This document shows positions 12,491 through 20,946 of a stretch of DNA of 24,342 nucleotides, in pieces (position 1 is the stretch's first letter; the number at the start of each line of letters is the position of its first letter). The DNA comes from a virus: the IMG/VR virus record IMGVR_UViG_3300030451_000561, positions 13,940 through 38,281 of that record. One strand, 5' to 3'. Made by a program: the position numbers and the translations under genes. Under the pieces are notes generated by a model. It was not told the origin of the DNA, made no database searches, and saw only the letters and a program-made list of their open reading frames with translations.

Positions 12491-14098
12491 ATGGAATACA
12501 ATTCTCCTGTAGGTTCAGCAGCGTCACTGTATGAGCAGTACTCTACTGAACGATCTTCTTATTTAAGAGAAGGGCAGGAGTCTAGTAAGTACACTTTGCC
12601 TTACTTGATACCTGAAACACAAGCAGGTACAGGTGGTAAACGAACAAAGATCAAAACAAACTATCAAGGGATAGGAGCAGCAGGTACTAATAGTCTTGCT
12701 GCAAAACTCTTGACAGGTTTGTTTCCTACAAATGTGCCATTTTTTAAATTAGTTTTAGATCAAATAAAGATAGCTCAACAGGGCGGTACTGAAGCAGTTA
12801 CAGAAATAGATAAAGCACTGCGTAAAGTAGAAAATGCTTTGATGAGAGAGATAGAAGTCTCTACTGACAGAGTGGCTATGTTTGAAGCACTTAAACATTT
12901 AGTAGTTGGTGGAAATGTTTTACTGTATTTACAAAAAGATGGGTTACAAGTATATCCACTAGAAAAATATGTATGCAAACGTGACCCTACAGGGAATACG
13001 TTAGAAATTATTATTAAAGAAACAATAAATGCTAAAGCGTTACCACCTGATTTCTTAAAAAATTTACAACAAAAAGCAGAGTACACAGAAAAAACTCTTG
13101 AAGAAGACTTAGATATATATACATACGTCAAAAGAGATGGAGATTATTTTAATTATCATCAAGAATGTAAAAATGAGGTCATACCAAACACAGAAGGTAG
13201 AGCAAAGAAAGATGTATCTCCTTTTATAAATCTTAGATTTACCCGACTTAGCGGAGAAAATTATGGTCGTGGTTACGTTGAAGAATATAGAGGAGACTTG
13301 ATCTCTTTAGAGGGGTTAATGAAAGCCATAATTGAGAACGCAGCAGCTTCTGCACGTACTGTTTTTCTAGTAAATCCAAATGGTACGACAAGAGCTTCAA
13401 CGCTTAGTAAAGCACCAAATGGAGCAATACGAGAAGGTAACGCAAAAGACGTTACAGTTATGCAAGTAGGTAAGGGGCAAGACTTGCAGGTATCTTTTCA
13501 AGCAATACAAAGAATAGAACAGAGATTACAATATGCTTTTATGATGGCTAAAGCAGTACAACGTGACGCAGAAAGGGTAACAAGTACAGAATTAAAACTA
13601 TTAACACAGGAGTTAGAACAAACTTTGGGGGGCATATATTCTATTTTGTCTTCAGAACTACAGCTACCTTATTTAAGAAGACGTATGCACCTATTAACTC
13701 AGTCTGGCAAAGTACCAAAACTACCTGATGATGTAGTAGGCATCTCAATTATTACAGGTTTACAAGGTTTAGGTAGAGGACAGGACAAAGAGAAGTTACT
13801 TGAGTTTATTACAGTCATGGCACAGGCTTTAGGGGCTGATGTAATGAGACAATACGTTAATCTTGACGAAGCTATTAAGCGTCTGGCTACCAGTATTGGC
13901 ATTGAAACTGAAGGTTTGATAAAATCAGGAGAACAGATCGCTGCTGAACAACAACAAGCACAACAACAAGAACTTGTTAGAAGTCTTGGTAGTGCTGCTG
14001 TAGGTTCTCCGTTACTTGACCCCAAGAAACAGGCTGAAGCAGGTCTTCTTCAACAACAAATGGATTCAAATGCCCAACAACAAGAACAGCCAGTCTAA
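12491..14098 (+). CDS. Portal (head-tail connector) protein, T7 gp8-like
   Basis: A 535-residue protein, almost the same length as T7 gp8 (536). It starts with the helical stem region SLYEQYSTERSSYLREGQES at about 12-31. Conserved blocks include GIGAAGTNSLAAKLLTGLFP, RLSGENYGRGYVEEYRGDL and AERVTSTELKLLTQELEQTL, typical of T7-type portals. The C-terminal 60 residues are Gln-rich (EQQQAQQQELV), a low-complexity tail. Twelve copies form the ring at one capsid vertex through which DNA is packaged. The gene starts seven bases after the previous stop and overlaps the next small gene by 29 bp. Confidence 0.95.
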   Translation: MEYNSPVGSAASLYEQYSTERSSYLREGQESSKYTLPYLIPETQAGTGGKRTKIKTNYQGIGAAGTNSLAAKLLTGLFPTNVPFFKLVLDQIKIAQQGGTEAVTEIDKALRKVENALMREIEVSTDRVAMFEALKHLVVGGNVLLYLQKDGLQVYPLEKYVCKRDPTGNTLEIIIKETINAKALPPDFLKNLQQKAEYTEKTLEEDLDIYTYVKRDGDYFNYHQECKNEVIPNTEGRAKKDVSPFINLRFTRLSGENYGRGYVEEYRGDLISLEGLMKAIIENAAASARTVFLVNPNGTTRASTLSKAPNGAIREGNAKDVTVMQVGKGQDLQVSFQAIQRIEQRLQYAFMMAKAVQRDAERVTSTELKLLTQELEQTLGGIYSILSSELQLPYLRRRMHLLTQSGKVPKLPDDVVGISIITGLQGLGRGQDKEKLLEFITVMAQALGADVMRQYVNLDEAIKRLATSIGIETEGLIKSGEQIAAEQQQAQQQELVRSLGSAAVGSPLLDPKKQAEAGLLQQQMDSNAQQQEQPV

Positions 14099-14249
14099 AA
14101 AGACTGCAAGACAACGTGACAACAATGGGAGATATGTAGCTCCTGAAAAAGCAGTTGTTAGTAGAATAGGAATTAACGAGGAAAACCCTGTGCCTGAGAA
14201 GTCAGGAGACAGAGTTACTAGACATGGTTCAACAATTCACTATAGTTAA
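14070..14249 (+). CDS. Small late protein between portal and scaffold, unknown
   Basis: Started at 14070, this is a 59-residue polar protein: MPNNKNSQSKKTARQRDNNG followed by RYVAPEKAVVSRIGIN and the end DRVTRHGSTIHYS. An earlier ATG at 14016 lies deeper in the portal gene and is less likely. The basic N-terminus may bind nucleic acid or another virion protein. I do not recognise a family. It overlaps the portal gene by 29 bp and stops 12 bases before the scaffold gene. Confidence 0.6.
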   Translation: MPNNKNSQSKKTARQRDNNGRYVAPEKAVVSRIGINEENPVPEKSGDRVTRHGSTIHYS

Positions 14250-14261
14250 GAAAAAACCACT

Positions 14262-15032
14262 ATGACATCATCACAAGTGCAGGTTAATGAGACACCTCCT
14301 ATGTCAGCACAAGACATGGAAAGTCTTAGAGATGAATCAGGTCTTATTGCAGGTAAATTTAAAACTGTAGAAGATATGGTTGCTAGTTACAAAGAACTAG
14401 AAGGTAAGTTAGGTGGTGTGCAAGACACACAAACAGAAGAAACAACAGAAGAAACAACACAAGAAGAGTGGAATCCTAACGAAATTTATGGAGAAGGTCT
14501 TGCTTCTGTTTTAAATGAAGCAGGTATAGACACACAAGAAATTACAAATGTTTTTGAAGAAACAGGAGACATAAGACCAGACGATTATACAAAGCTAGAA
14601 CAGGCAGGATTTTCAAAACAAATAATTGAAACCTATCTAAATGGTCTTAGAGGTGGTGCTGCTGTTACAGATGAAATCCAACAATCACAATTAGATGATA
14701 TTAAGTCTGTTGTTGGTGGAGATGAAGGCTATAACAAGTTAAGAGAGTGGACACAGGCTAATGTGCCAGACGAAACTCTTAAAGCATTTGATAAAATACT
14801 AGATACTCAAGACCCAACAATGATTAAGGTTGCAGTTGAAGGTTTTGCAGCACAGATGAGACAAGCAGAAGGGTACGAACCAAATCTTATTAATGGTAGA
14901 AGTCCACAAGGAGTAACACCATTTAAGACAAGTAAAGAAATAGAAGCTGCTATGGGCGACCCTAGATACGGAAAAGATGAAGCATATACATTATCTGTAT
15001 ATAAAAGACTAGAAGACTCTACTGTTGTTTAA
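14262..15032 (+). CDS. Capsid assembly scaffolding protein, T7 gp9-like
   Basis: A 256-residue acidic protein between portal and capsid genes, the place of T7 gp9 (307 residues). Residues about 25-50 read DESGLIAGKFKTVEDMVASY then KELEGKLG, a segment characteristic of podovirus scaffolds. A Glu/Thr-rich linker follows (TEETTEETTQEE). The C-terminal half is helical with TSKEIEAAMGDPRYGKDEAY, which likely contacts the capsid protein. It directs procapsid assembly and leaves before maturation. The start ATG is in the context CCACTATG without a Shine-Dalgarno. Confidence 0.88.
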   Translation: MTSSQVQVNETPPMSAQDMESLRDESGLIAGKFKTVEDMVASYKELEGKLGGVQDTQTEETTEETTQEEWNPNEIYGEGLASVLNEAGIDTQEITNVFEETGDIRPDDYTKLEQAGFSKQIIETYLNGLRGGAAVTDEIQQSQLDDIKSVVGGDEGYNKLREWTQANVPDETLKAFDKILDTQDPTMIKVAVEGFAAQMRQAEGYEPNLINGRSPQGVTPFKTSKEIEAAMGDPRYGKDEAYTLSVYKRLEDSTVV

Positions 15033-15034
15033 TT

Positions 15035-15202
15035 ATGGCTAAAAAAGGACTTTACTACAACATCAACAAAAGAAAGAAAGCAGGTACTAGCAGGTCTAAG
15101 AAGAATAGTACTATCAGCGAAAAGGCATATAAGAATATGCAAGCAGGGTTTCCTAAAAAAGGAAAGAAGAAAAAAACAGATCAGTTAAAAATGAGCAAAT
15201 AG
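15035..15202 (+). CDS. Small basic late protein (MAKKGLYYNI), conserved in marine phages
   Basis: A 55-residue, very basic protein, MAKKGLYYNINKRKKAGTSR at the start and KKGKKKKTDQLKMSK at the end. Small proteins beginning MAxKGLYxNIxxKRxRI are frequent in marine T7-like phages near the capsid gene, as I recall, with unknown function. It begins two bases after the scaffold stop. The strong charge suggests binding to DNA or to an acidic virion protein. A weak hairpin TGAGC/GCTCA spans its stop codon. Confidence 0.7.
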   Translation: MAKKGLYYNINKRKKAGTSRSKKNSTISEKAYKNMQAGFPKKGKKKKTDQLKMSK

Positions 15203-15247
15203 CTCAAGTTAATGATATATTTTATTTAAGCTACTAACTCGTAGTTC

Positions 15248-15514
15248 ATGTCTCCACGCAGAAAATCTTTATCTCTTAGAAAATCTGACAAGAATCCAAC
15301 AGGAGGATTATCAGAAAGTGGGAGAAGAAGAATAAACGCTGCTACAGGTTCTAAGTTGCAACGACCTGTCACTCAAAAGAGTGGACTTTCGCCTAGACAA
15401 AAAGCTAGAAAAAAATCTTTTTGTGCAAGAATGAAAGGTGTCAAAGGAGCTATGAAAGACGATAAGGGTAGGCCAACTAGGAAGGCTCTTGCACTACGCA
15501 AGTGGAATTGCTAG
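15248..15514 (+). CDS. Small basic phage protein with RKSFCARM...RPTRKALALRKW (DUF6321-like)
   Basis: An 88-residue basic protein. GGLSESGRRRINAATGSKLQ at about 18-37 and KSFCARMKGVKGAMKDDKGR followed by PTRKALALRKWNC at the C-terminus match a widespread uncharacterised phage family that I associate with DUF6321. The invariant-looking SFCARM and the end RKWNC are well preserved. Its function is not known; the location between scaffold and capsid suggests a head-related or DNA-binding role. It is preceded by a 45-bp AT-rich gap and followed by the gap before the capsid gene. Confidence 0.75.
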   Translation: MSPRRKSLSLRKSDKNPTGGLSESGRRRINAATGSKLQRPVTQKSGLSPRQKARKKSFCARMKGVKGAMKDDKGRPTRKALALRKWNC

Positions 15515-15635
15515 GACTCTCATAATACAAATCTGAATAACAAAGTGCCTGAGAATCATATTCCAGATAACGCTTTGGGAAAGGGTTAAGTAGGACAGAG
15601 GAAGTAACAACTTATTCACAACAACAGACAAACAG
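15515..15635 (+). promoter_or_regulatory. Leader of the capsid gene, candidate phage promoter
   Basis: This is the largest gap in the late region (121 bp) and lies just before the most highly expressed gene. It includes CATAATACAAATC and ATATTCCAGATAA (15558-15570), the latter nearly shared with 11681-11695. T7 places its strongest promoter upstream of the capsid gene, so a promoter is likely but is not proven by the sequence. Confidence 0.35.
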
Positions 15636-16622
15636 ATGGCTAACGCAACTGTATCTCGTCTGGGCTTAGTGAACGCAACTGGTACAAACTTTGACGCTTT
15701 ATTTCTCAAGGTATTTTCTGGCGAGGTGCTTACAGCATTTAGTCAAAACAATATCTTTAACGAGTCTTTACACACAGTTCGCACTATAGCTTCAGGCAAA
15801 TCGGCAAGCTTCCCAGTTTTGGGTACTGCAACTGCTGCTTATCACGTTATTGGAGAACCTTTAGTAGGGGCGAACCAAATCAAAGCTAACGAGAAGATTA
15901 TTAACATAGATGATATGTTGATCTCTCAAGCAGTAGTCGCCAAATTAGATGAATTGAAGAATCACTATGATGTGAGGTCAATTTACACTGCTGAACTTGG
16001 TAAGGCACTAGCAAAGGCATACGATCAAAACGTAGCCAAAGTAATTGCAAATGCTTCAAGAGCTTCTACTACATTGACAGGTGGTAATGGTGGACTTGTT
16101 CTAACACTACCTACTGGTAATACAACTTCAGCCAACGTCACAGGAGACGAACTGGTTGCAGCTATATATGATATAGCTCAAGAGTTTGATGCTCGTGACA
16201 TTCCTCCTACAGATAGATTCTGTGTGTTGCCACCTGCTGAATACTATAAAATTCCTGAGTCAGCGACTAGGATTATAGATACTGACTTCAACCCACAGGG
16301 TAATGGTTCAGTAGCAGCAGGTCGTGTATCAATGGTTGCAGGTATCCCTGTAATGATGAGCAACAATGTACCACAATCTAACGTAGCTTCTAACCCAAGT
16401 GGTGCTAATAACACTTACTCAGGAGATGATAGCAAGACGCTAGGTTTGGTATTCCATAAGTCAGCAGTCGGAACTGTAAAACTACAGGACATGACAACTG
16501 AAATCTCAGGCTCAGACTATGGCATTATGTATCAATCAACATTGATGTTAGCGAAGTACGCACTGGGGCATGGAATCCTTAGACCAGAGTGTGCAGCAAC
16601 AATTAAATTGTCTACTACATAA
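15636..16622 (+). CDS. Major capsid protein, T7 gp10-like
   Basis: A 328-residue HK97-fold capsid protein (T7 gp10A has 345). Conserved features include DALFLKVFSGEVLTAFSQNN near the N-terminus, SGKSASFPVLGTATAAYHVI with the GEPLVGANQI segment, the INIDDMLISQAVVAKLDE helix, and RISMV-like GRVSMVAGIPVMMSNNVP in the C-terminal half. It forms the icosahedral shell together with the scaffold. An intrinsic terminator follows 21 bp after the stop, as with the T7 terminator after gene 10. I saw no slippery sequence for a gp10B-type frameshift product. The start has no Shine-Dalgarno, only an A/C-rich leader. Confidence 0.96.
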   Translation: MANATVSRLGLVNATGTNFDALFLKVFSGEVLTAFSQNNIFNESLHTVRTIASGKSASFPVLGTATAAYHVIGEPLVGANQIKANEKIINIDDMLISQAVVAKLDELKNHYDVRSIYTAELGKALAKAYDQNVAKVIANASRASTTLTGGNGGLVLTLPTGNTTSANVTGDELVAAIYDIAQEFDARDIPPTDRFCVLPPAEYYKIPESATRIIDTDFNPQGNGSVAAGRVSMVAGIPVMMSNNVPQSNVASNPSGANNTYSGDDSKTLGLVFHKSAVGTVKLQDMTTEISGSDYGIMYQSTLMLAKYALGHGILRPECAATIKLSTT

Positions 16623-16642
16623 TCTACCTAAATTCCTAAAAT

Positions 16643-16675
16643 GGGGTATTCTATTATTAGATACCCCTTTTTTTT
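16643..16675 (+). terminator. Intrinsic terminator after the capsid gene
   Basis: GGGGTAT (16643-16649) pairs with ATACCCC (16661-16667); an inner CTA/TAG extends the stem around TTAT. It is followed directly by eight T bases (16668-16675). This is the only canonical stem plus T-tract terminator in the window. It stands where T7 has its T-phi terminator, so it probably boosts capsid transcripts relative to the tail genes. Confidence 0.88.
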
Positions 16676-16795
16676 ATGCCTTACGGAAAAGGTACTTACG
16701 GAAACAAAGTAGGAAGACCTAAAAAAAAGACAGACGATAAAAAGAAATCGTCAAAAAAAAACAAACTAATGGCTCTAAAGTTATCAAAAAAGTAA
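16676..16795 (+). CDS. Small basic protein (MPYGKGTYG) downstream of capsid
   Basis: A 39-residue frame, MPYGKGTYGNKVGRPKKKTD followed by a Lys/Ser-rich end LMALKLSKK. The MPYGKGTYG(S/N)KVGRPKK start is one I recall from small proteins of many marine phages, function unknown. The ATG follows the terminator T tract immediately, so it could only be translated from read-through transcripts. The glycine/tyrosine start and poly-lysine tail suggest binding to nucleic acid or to virion proteins. The stop is six bases before the tail tubular A start. Confidence 0.65.
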   Translation: MPYGKGTYGNKVGRPKKKTDDKKKSSKKNKLMALKLSKK

Positions 16796-16801
16796 AGAAC
16801 A

Positions 16802-17413
16802 ATGGCTGTAGCTGCAAGCACTGAACTGGAATGTGTAAACATTATGCTCGCTGCAATAGGCGAAGCACCAATAAATAAACTAACAGGCTTGCTTCCTGTA
16901 GATGCAAGAACTGCACAATCAACTTTGCTTGAAGTTAACAAGTCAGTTCAATCTGAAGGTTGGTCATTCAATATGGAGTTCAATGTTGTATTAACTAAAG
17001 ACTCTGTTACTAACGAAATCACTATTGCTAATAATGTTTTAAAAGTAGATACTAATGTATATGACCACCCGACTACTGACGTTATACAAAGAGGATTAAA
17101 ATTATACGATAGAAAAAATAATACTTTTAAATTTGATGGAGATATAACTTGTCATATTACTTACTTTAGAGATTTTACAGAACTACCTGAACCTGCTAGA
17201 TATTACATGACAGTAAAAGCAGCAAGGCTTTTTGTTGACAGGCTAATAGGAGATGACGGACTAAGAACATATACAGCACAAGATGAAGCAAGAGCAAGAG
17301 CAATACTTATGGAAACAGACTTGTCTAATGCAGATCATAATGTTTTATCAGGCGACCCTAATCTAAATAATCCAATCAATACATTTACTCCTGCTGATGT
17401 TCTTAATAGGTAA
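16802..17413 (+). CDS. Tail tubular protein A, T7 gp11-like
   Basis: A 203-residue protein, like T7 gp11 (196). Typical segments are STELECVNIMLAAIGEAPIN at the start, STLLEVNKSVQSEGWSFNME at about 38-57 and ELPEPARYYMTVKAARLFVD in the second half, the latter a hallmark of gp11-type gatekeepers. It forms the ring between portal and nozzle and closes the DNA exit channel. It starts six bases after the small basic gene and is two bases from tail tubular B, with which it interacts. Confidence 0.92.
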   Translation: MAVAASTELECVNIMLAAIGEAPINKLTGLLPVDARTAQSTLLEVNKSVQSEGWSFNMEFNVVLTKDSVTNEITIANNVLKVDTNVYDHPTTDVIQRGLKLYDRKNNTFKFDGDITCHITYFRDFTELPEPARYYMTVKAARLFVDRLIGDDGLRTYTAQDEARARAILMETDLSNADHNVLSGDPNLNNPINTFTPADVLNR

Positions 17414-17415
17414 TT

Positions 17416-19863
17416 ATGGGAATTGTATCAAGAGCTATTCCAACTTTATTGAGAGGAATTTCTCAAGCTTCTGACTCATCTAAACAAGCTGACCACGCAG
17501 ACATACAAGACAATGCAGATAGTAACCCTGTTGTTGGTCTTATAAAAAGATCAGGCATACAACACGTTACAAATTTAAGTACACAAAGTTTAGGAAATGT
17601 TCATATACAAACTATCAACAGAGATGTTAATGAACAGTATGTAGCTATCTTTAGTAATGGAAATGTAAAGGTTTATGATTTACAGGGAAATGAAAAGACT
17701 GTTGTAACTCCTGATGGTACAACTTACCTGAACACAACAAACCCAAGAAGTGAAATTAAAACTGTAACTATTGCTGACTTTACTTTTGTTGTTAATACCA
17801 GTGTGGCTACTGCTATGGATACTACTTTGTCAGGTGGTACAGGAACGAAAGCAATTATATTTATTGAGCAGGTTTCAAATAACACTGTCTATACTGTCAC
17901 AGTAGATGGGGTAACTGTCACAGATGACACTACTAATGACTCGACTCTTAGTACTTCAGGAGTAGCCAACGATATAGCTAACGGACTTGCAAGTGGATTG
18001 ACAGGATTTGATGTAACAAGAAATGGAAGTGTTATATATGTTAGAAAAACAGATGGAAGTAATTTTTCTATAGATGGAAGTGACACTCAAGGTAATACAC
18101 AACTATCTATTGTAAAAGACTCAGTACAAAGATTTACAGACTTACCTACTGTTTCCCCTAATGGTTATGTTGTTGAGGTAAAAGGAGATGACCAGACTAA
18201 CTTTGATAATTACTTTGTAAAATTTGTCACTAACAATGGTGGAACTTTTGAAGAAGGACAATGGGAGGAGACAGTACAGGCAGGAATACCTTTTAAATTT
18301 GATGCTTCTACTATGCCCCACGTTTTAATTAGACAGGCAGATGGTAATTTTAGATTTGCAAGGGTTGATGGGGATACTTATACTTTAAATGGAACGGATT
18401 ACACTTTACCTGTTTGGGGAGAACGTACTTCAGGAGATGAAATATCTGCCCCTGACCCCTCCTTTATTGGTCGTAAAATAAATAACGTATTTTTCTTTAG
18501 AAACAGATTAGGCTTTCTGGCAGATGACAACGTGATCTTGTCTAACGTGTCAGACTTTTTTAACTTCTTTCCTGATACTGTTTTAACTATTGTTGACTCA
18601 CACCCTATAGACGTTGCAGCTTCACATACAAAAGTTGCTATCTTGAAACACGCTGTAACTATGGGAGAGCAGTTGATTCTATTCTCAGAACAAACGCAGT
18701 TTATATTATCTAGTTCAGCAGACAACTTAACACCATTAACAGCTAACGTACTTGTAGCAACTGAGTTCGAGTCTTCAGATGACGCACCGCCTGTAGGTTC
18801 TGGTTCTTCTATTTATTTTTTAACCAAAAAAGGAGCTTTTGCAGGTATTAGAGAATATATAACTCAAACAGATGTAACTCTAAAAGATGCTAGTAACATC
18901 ACTATTCATGTACCAAGACTTATACCAAGCGGAATATTTAAGCTTGCTGTATCTAATAACCAAGATATTTTAGTTTGTTTGGGAACTGATAATCCTAACA
19001 AGTTATATATCAACAGATGGCTATTTGGTACACAAGGACAGAAGGTACTAAATAGTTGGTTTACTTTTACTATTAATGAAAACAGGTCTATAAAAAATGT
19101 TGACTTTATAGGTACTGATTTGTTTATGGTAATAGAAGAAGCTAGTAATGTAACTTTAGAAAAGTTACCTTTTGAATCTGACTATAAAGAACAATACGCT
19201 AGTTTTGAATACCACTTAGATCATAAAGTTACTGAGTCAGATATAACAGTTGCATATAACACAACAACTAAAAAAACTACTTTTACTTTGCCTTACAGGT
19301 TAAGAGCAAATATGAATGTGGTTGGCAGATATACAGCACCTAATGAAACCAGTACGTTTGTTGATCTAAATGGTACGACTCAAACATTAAAAGCAGGCAC
19401 AATAGTCAAAACTACAAACGCAACTGATGGCACGACATCAATAATAGAAGCTAATGGAAACTATACAAATGCAAAGGTTATTATTGGAGAACCTTTTGAT
19501 ATGCACTACAGGTTTAGTAAACAAAGAATTACTGAATCTCCACAACAAAGTAGTGCTGAAATTATTAGTTCAAGATTACAGCTACACCATTTTTATATTA
19601 AGTTTGAACAGACAGGGTTTTTTAAAGTAGAAGTAACACCTGAGTATAGAGACACAAGTGTTCACAAATTTAGTGGTCGTCTGCTAGGTGCTGCTTCTTC
19701 AGCTATTGGAGAAATCAATTTAGCTACAGGTACATTTAGAGTTCCAATAATGACTAGAGCAGACAGAGTTGATATAGATGTCAAAAATATTACCTTCTTA
19801 CCTACGCTGTTAGCTAGTGCAGAATTTGAAGCTATGTTTAATATGAGAAGTAGGAGAATGTAG
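17416..19863 (+). CDS. Tail tubular protein B (nozzle), T7 gp12-like
   Basis: An 815-residue protein (T7 gp12 has 794). The N-terminus IPTLLRGISQASDSSKQADH fits the gp12 start pattern (P.L..GVSQQP...R). Downstream blocks such as IGRKINNVFFFRNRLGFLAD, SNVSDFFNFFP, SHTKVAILKHAVTMGEQLIL and FILSSSADNLTPLTANV are strongly conserved in this family. The C-terminal part has the beta-rich HHFYIKFEQTGFFKVEV region. Six copies form the conical tail nozzle carrying fibre contacts. It begins two bases after tail tubular A and ends one base before the next gene. Confidence 0.95.
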   Translation: MGIVSRAIPTLLRGISQASDSSKQADHADIQDNADSNPVVGLIKRSGIQHVTNLSTQSLGNVHIQTINRDVNEQYVAIFSNGNVKVYDLQGNEKTVVTPDGTTYLNTTNPRSEIKTVTIADFTFVVNTSVATAMDTTLSGGTGTKAIIFIEQVSNNTVYTVTVDGVTVTDDTTNDSTLSTSGVANDIANGLASGLTGFDVTRNGSVIYVRKTDGSNFSIDGSDTQGNTQLSIVKDSVQRFTDLPTVSPNGYVVEVKGDDQTNFDNYFVKFVTNNGGTFEEGQWEETVQAGIPFKFDASTMPHVLIRQADGNFRFARVDGDTYTLNGTDYTLPVWGERTSGDEISAPDPSFIGRKINNVFFFRNRLGFLADDNVILSNVSDFFNFFPDTVLTIVDSHPIDVAASHTKVAILKHAVTMGEQLILFSEQTQFILSSSADNLTPLTANVLVATEFESSDDAPPVGSGSSIYFLTKKGAFAGIREYITQTDVTLKDASNITIHVPRLIPSGIFKLAVSNNQDILVCLGTDNPNKLYINRWLFGTQGQKVLNSWFTFTINENRSIKNVDFIGTDLFMVIEEASNVTLEKLPFESDYKEQYASFEYHLDHKVTESDITVAYNTTTKKTTFTLPYRLRANMNVVGRYTAPNETSTFVDLNGTTQTLKAGTIVKTTNATDGTTSIIEANGNYTNAKVIIGEPFDMHYRFSKQRITESPQQSSAEIISSRLQLHHFYIKFEQTGFFKVEVTPEYRDTSVHKFSGRLLGAASSAIGEINLATGTFRVPIMTRADRVDIDVKNITFLPTLLASAEFEAMFNMRSRRM

Positions 19864-19864
19864 T

Positions 19865-20317
19865 ATGGGGCATTTAAGAAAATGCACCCTTAAAGATGTT
19901 CTTCATGTAAGTGACAACATGAGGGCTATGGATAGACTTGAAGCTGTTTATCAAACAAACCAAGACCCTGATGCTGCATTAAAAATTTCTTATCTTTCTA
20001 GTAAAACAGTTATGGCTATCTGTGGAGATGATGATAACCCGATTGGTGTATGTGGAGTAACTAATAATGGTGTTATATATATGGTTGCTACAGATGAATT
20101 ATTTTCTAAGAAAAAATATAAAATACAATTAATAAGAGAAGGCAGAAAATGGGTTGATGATCTGTTGAAATCATATAAAATTCTATACAATGTGGTATAT
20201 GCGGAGAATACAGCAGCTATGAAATGGTTAAATACTTTAGGGTTTAAATTTATCAAGTATCATAAAGAATATGGCGAACACAAAAAACCTTTTGTTCAAT
20301 TTATGAGGACAATCTAA
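19865..20317 (+). CDS. gp13-like internal virion/assembly protein with GNAT fold
   Basis: A 150-residue protein in the place of T7 gp13 (138 residues). The C-terminal VVYAENTAAMKWLNTLGFKF is the typical last motif of GNAT acetyltransferases (N..A...L..LGF). The middle has the strands VMAICGDDDNPIGVCGVT and IYMVATDELF. The acetyl-CoA loop (Q/RxxGxG) is not clear in IQLIREGRKWVDD, so enzymatic activity is doubtful. T7 gp13 is needed for proper virion assembly. An acetyltransferase acting on the host is possible. It overlaps the next gene by one base (TAATG). Confidence 0.75.
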   Translation: MGHLRKCTLKDVLHVSDNMRAMDRLEAVYQTNQDPDAALKISYLSSKTVMAICGDDDNPIGVCGVTNNGVIYMVATDELFSKKKYKIQLIREGRKWVDDLLKSYKILYNVVYAENTAAMKWLNTLGFKFIKYHKEYGEHKKPFVQFMRTI

Positions 20318-20946
20318 TGTGTTTTGTAGCACTTGGCACAGCATTAAGTGGAGGAGCTTTAACAGCAGGTACAGGAGCAGGACTATTTGGTGCTTCTTTA
20401 GCTCTTAGTGCAGGTACACAGATTTTAGGTGCTGCTTCTAAAAATAGAATAGCTAGACAACAAGCATCATACGCATATCAAGCAGCAGAGAGAACAGCTA
20501 GATCGGCTGATGCTGCTATGACTGCACAGCAAGAAGCATTAAATGCACAATTACAAGAACGAAGGGCTGATGCTGCACAAAAGAAATTAGCAAAGACTGT
20601 TGAAGGATTAAAAGCTAGAGGGTCAGTAGCAGCAACAGAAGGTCGGTCAGGTAGATTAATGCAACTTATACAAATAGACGTAGATAGACAAGTAGCAGGA
20701 ATGAGAGAAAGTCTTAGTCAGTCTTTAGAATCAGCAGAAGTCCAATATAGTAGAGATGTTGCAGGAATAATTGGACAAAGAGATAGTCGTAGAAATCAAG
20801 CTATGGATATAGGCAATAGAGGATATATGGAAGCACAGAAAAATTATCAAGGTTTACTACCTACAATAGCTAATATAGCGTCTGCGGGTTTACAGACTTA
20901 TATAGACGTTGACCCAAATCAAAGAACCTTTACTACAAAAGAATAA
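20317..20946 (+). CDS. Internal virion core protein, T7 gp14-like
   Basis: A 209-residue protein (T7 gp14 has 196). It begins MCFVALGTALSGGALTAGTG, followed by a Gly/Ala-rich hydrophobic stretch to about residue 40 that can span or insert into a membrane. Next comes a long Ala/Gln/Arg-rich coiled-coil region (about 45-120) and a C-terminal part with SAGLQTYIDVDPN. In T7 gp14 is ejected first and forms the outer-membrane pore for DNA entry. Position and composition support the assignment. The next gene begins immediately after its stop. Confidence 0.87.
   Translation: MCFVALGTALSGGALTAGTGAGLFGASLALSAGTQILGAASKNRIARQQASYAYQAAERTARSADAAMTAQQEALNAQLQERRADAAQKKLAKTVEGLKARGSVAATEGRSGRLMQLIQIDVDRQVAGMRESLSQSLESAEVQYSRDVAGIIGQRDSRRNQAMDIGNRGYMEAQKNYQGLLPTIANIASAGLQTYIDVDPNQRTFTTKE

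Noticed and set aside
16600-16642. Ribosomal frameshift giving a longer capsid form as in T7 gp10B
   Set aside because: No slippery heptamer is seen near the stop, and the terminator follows within about 20 bases.
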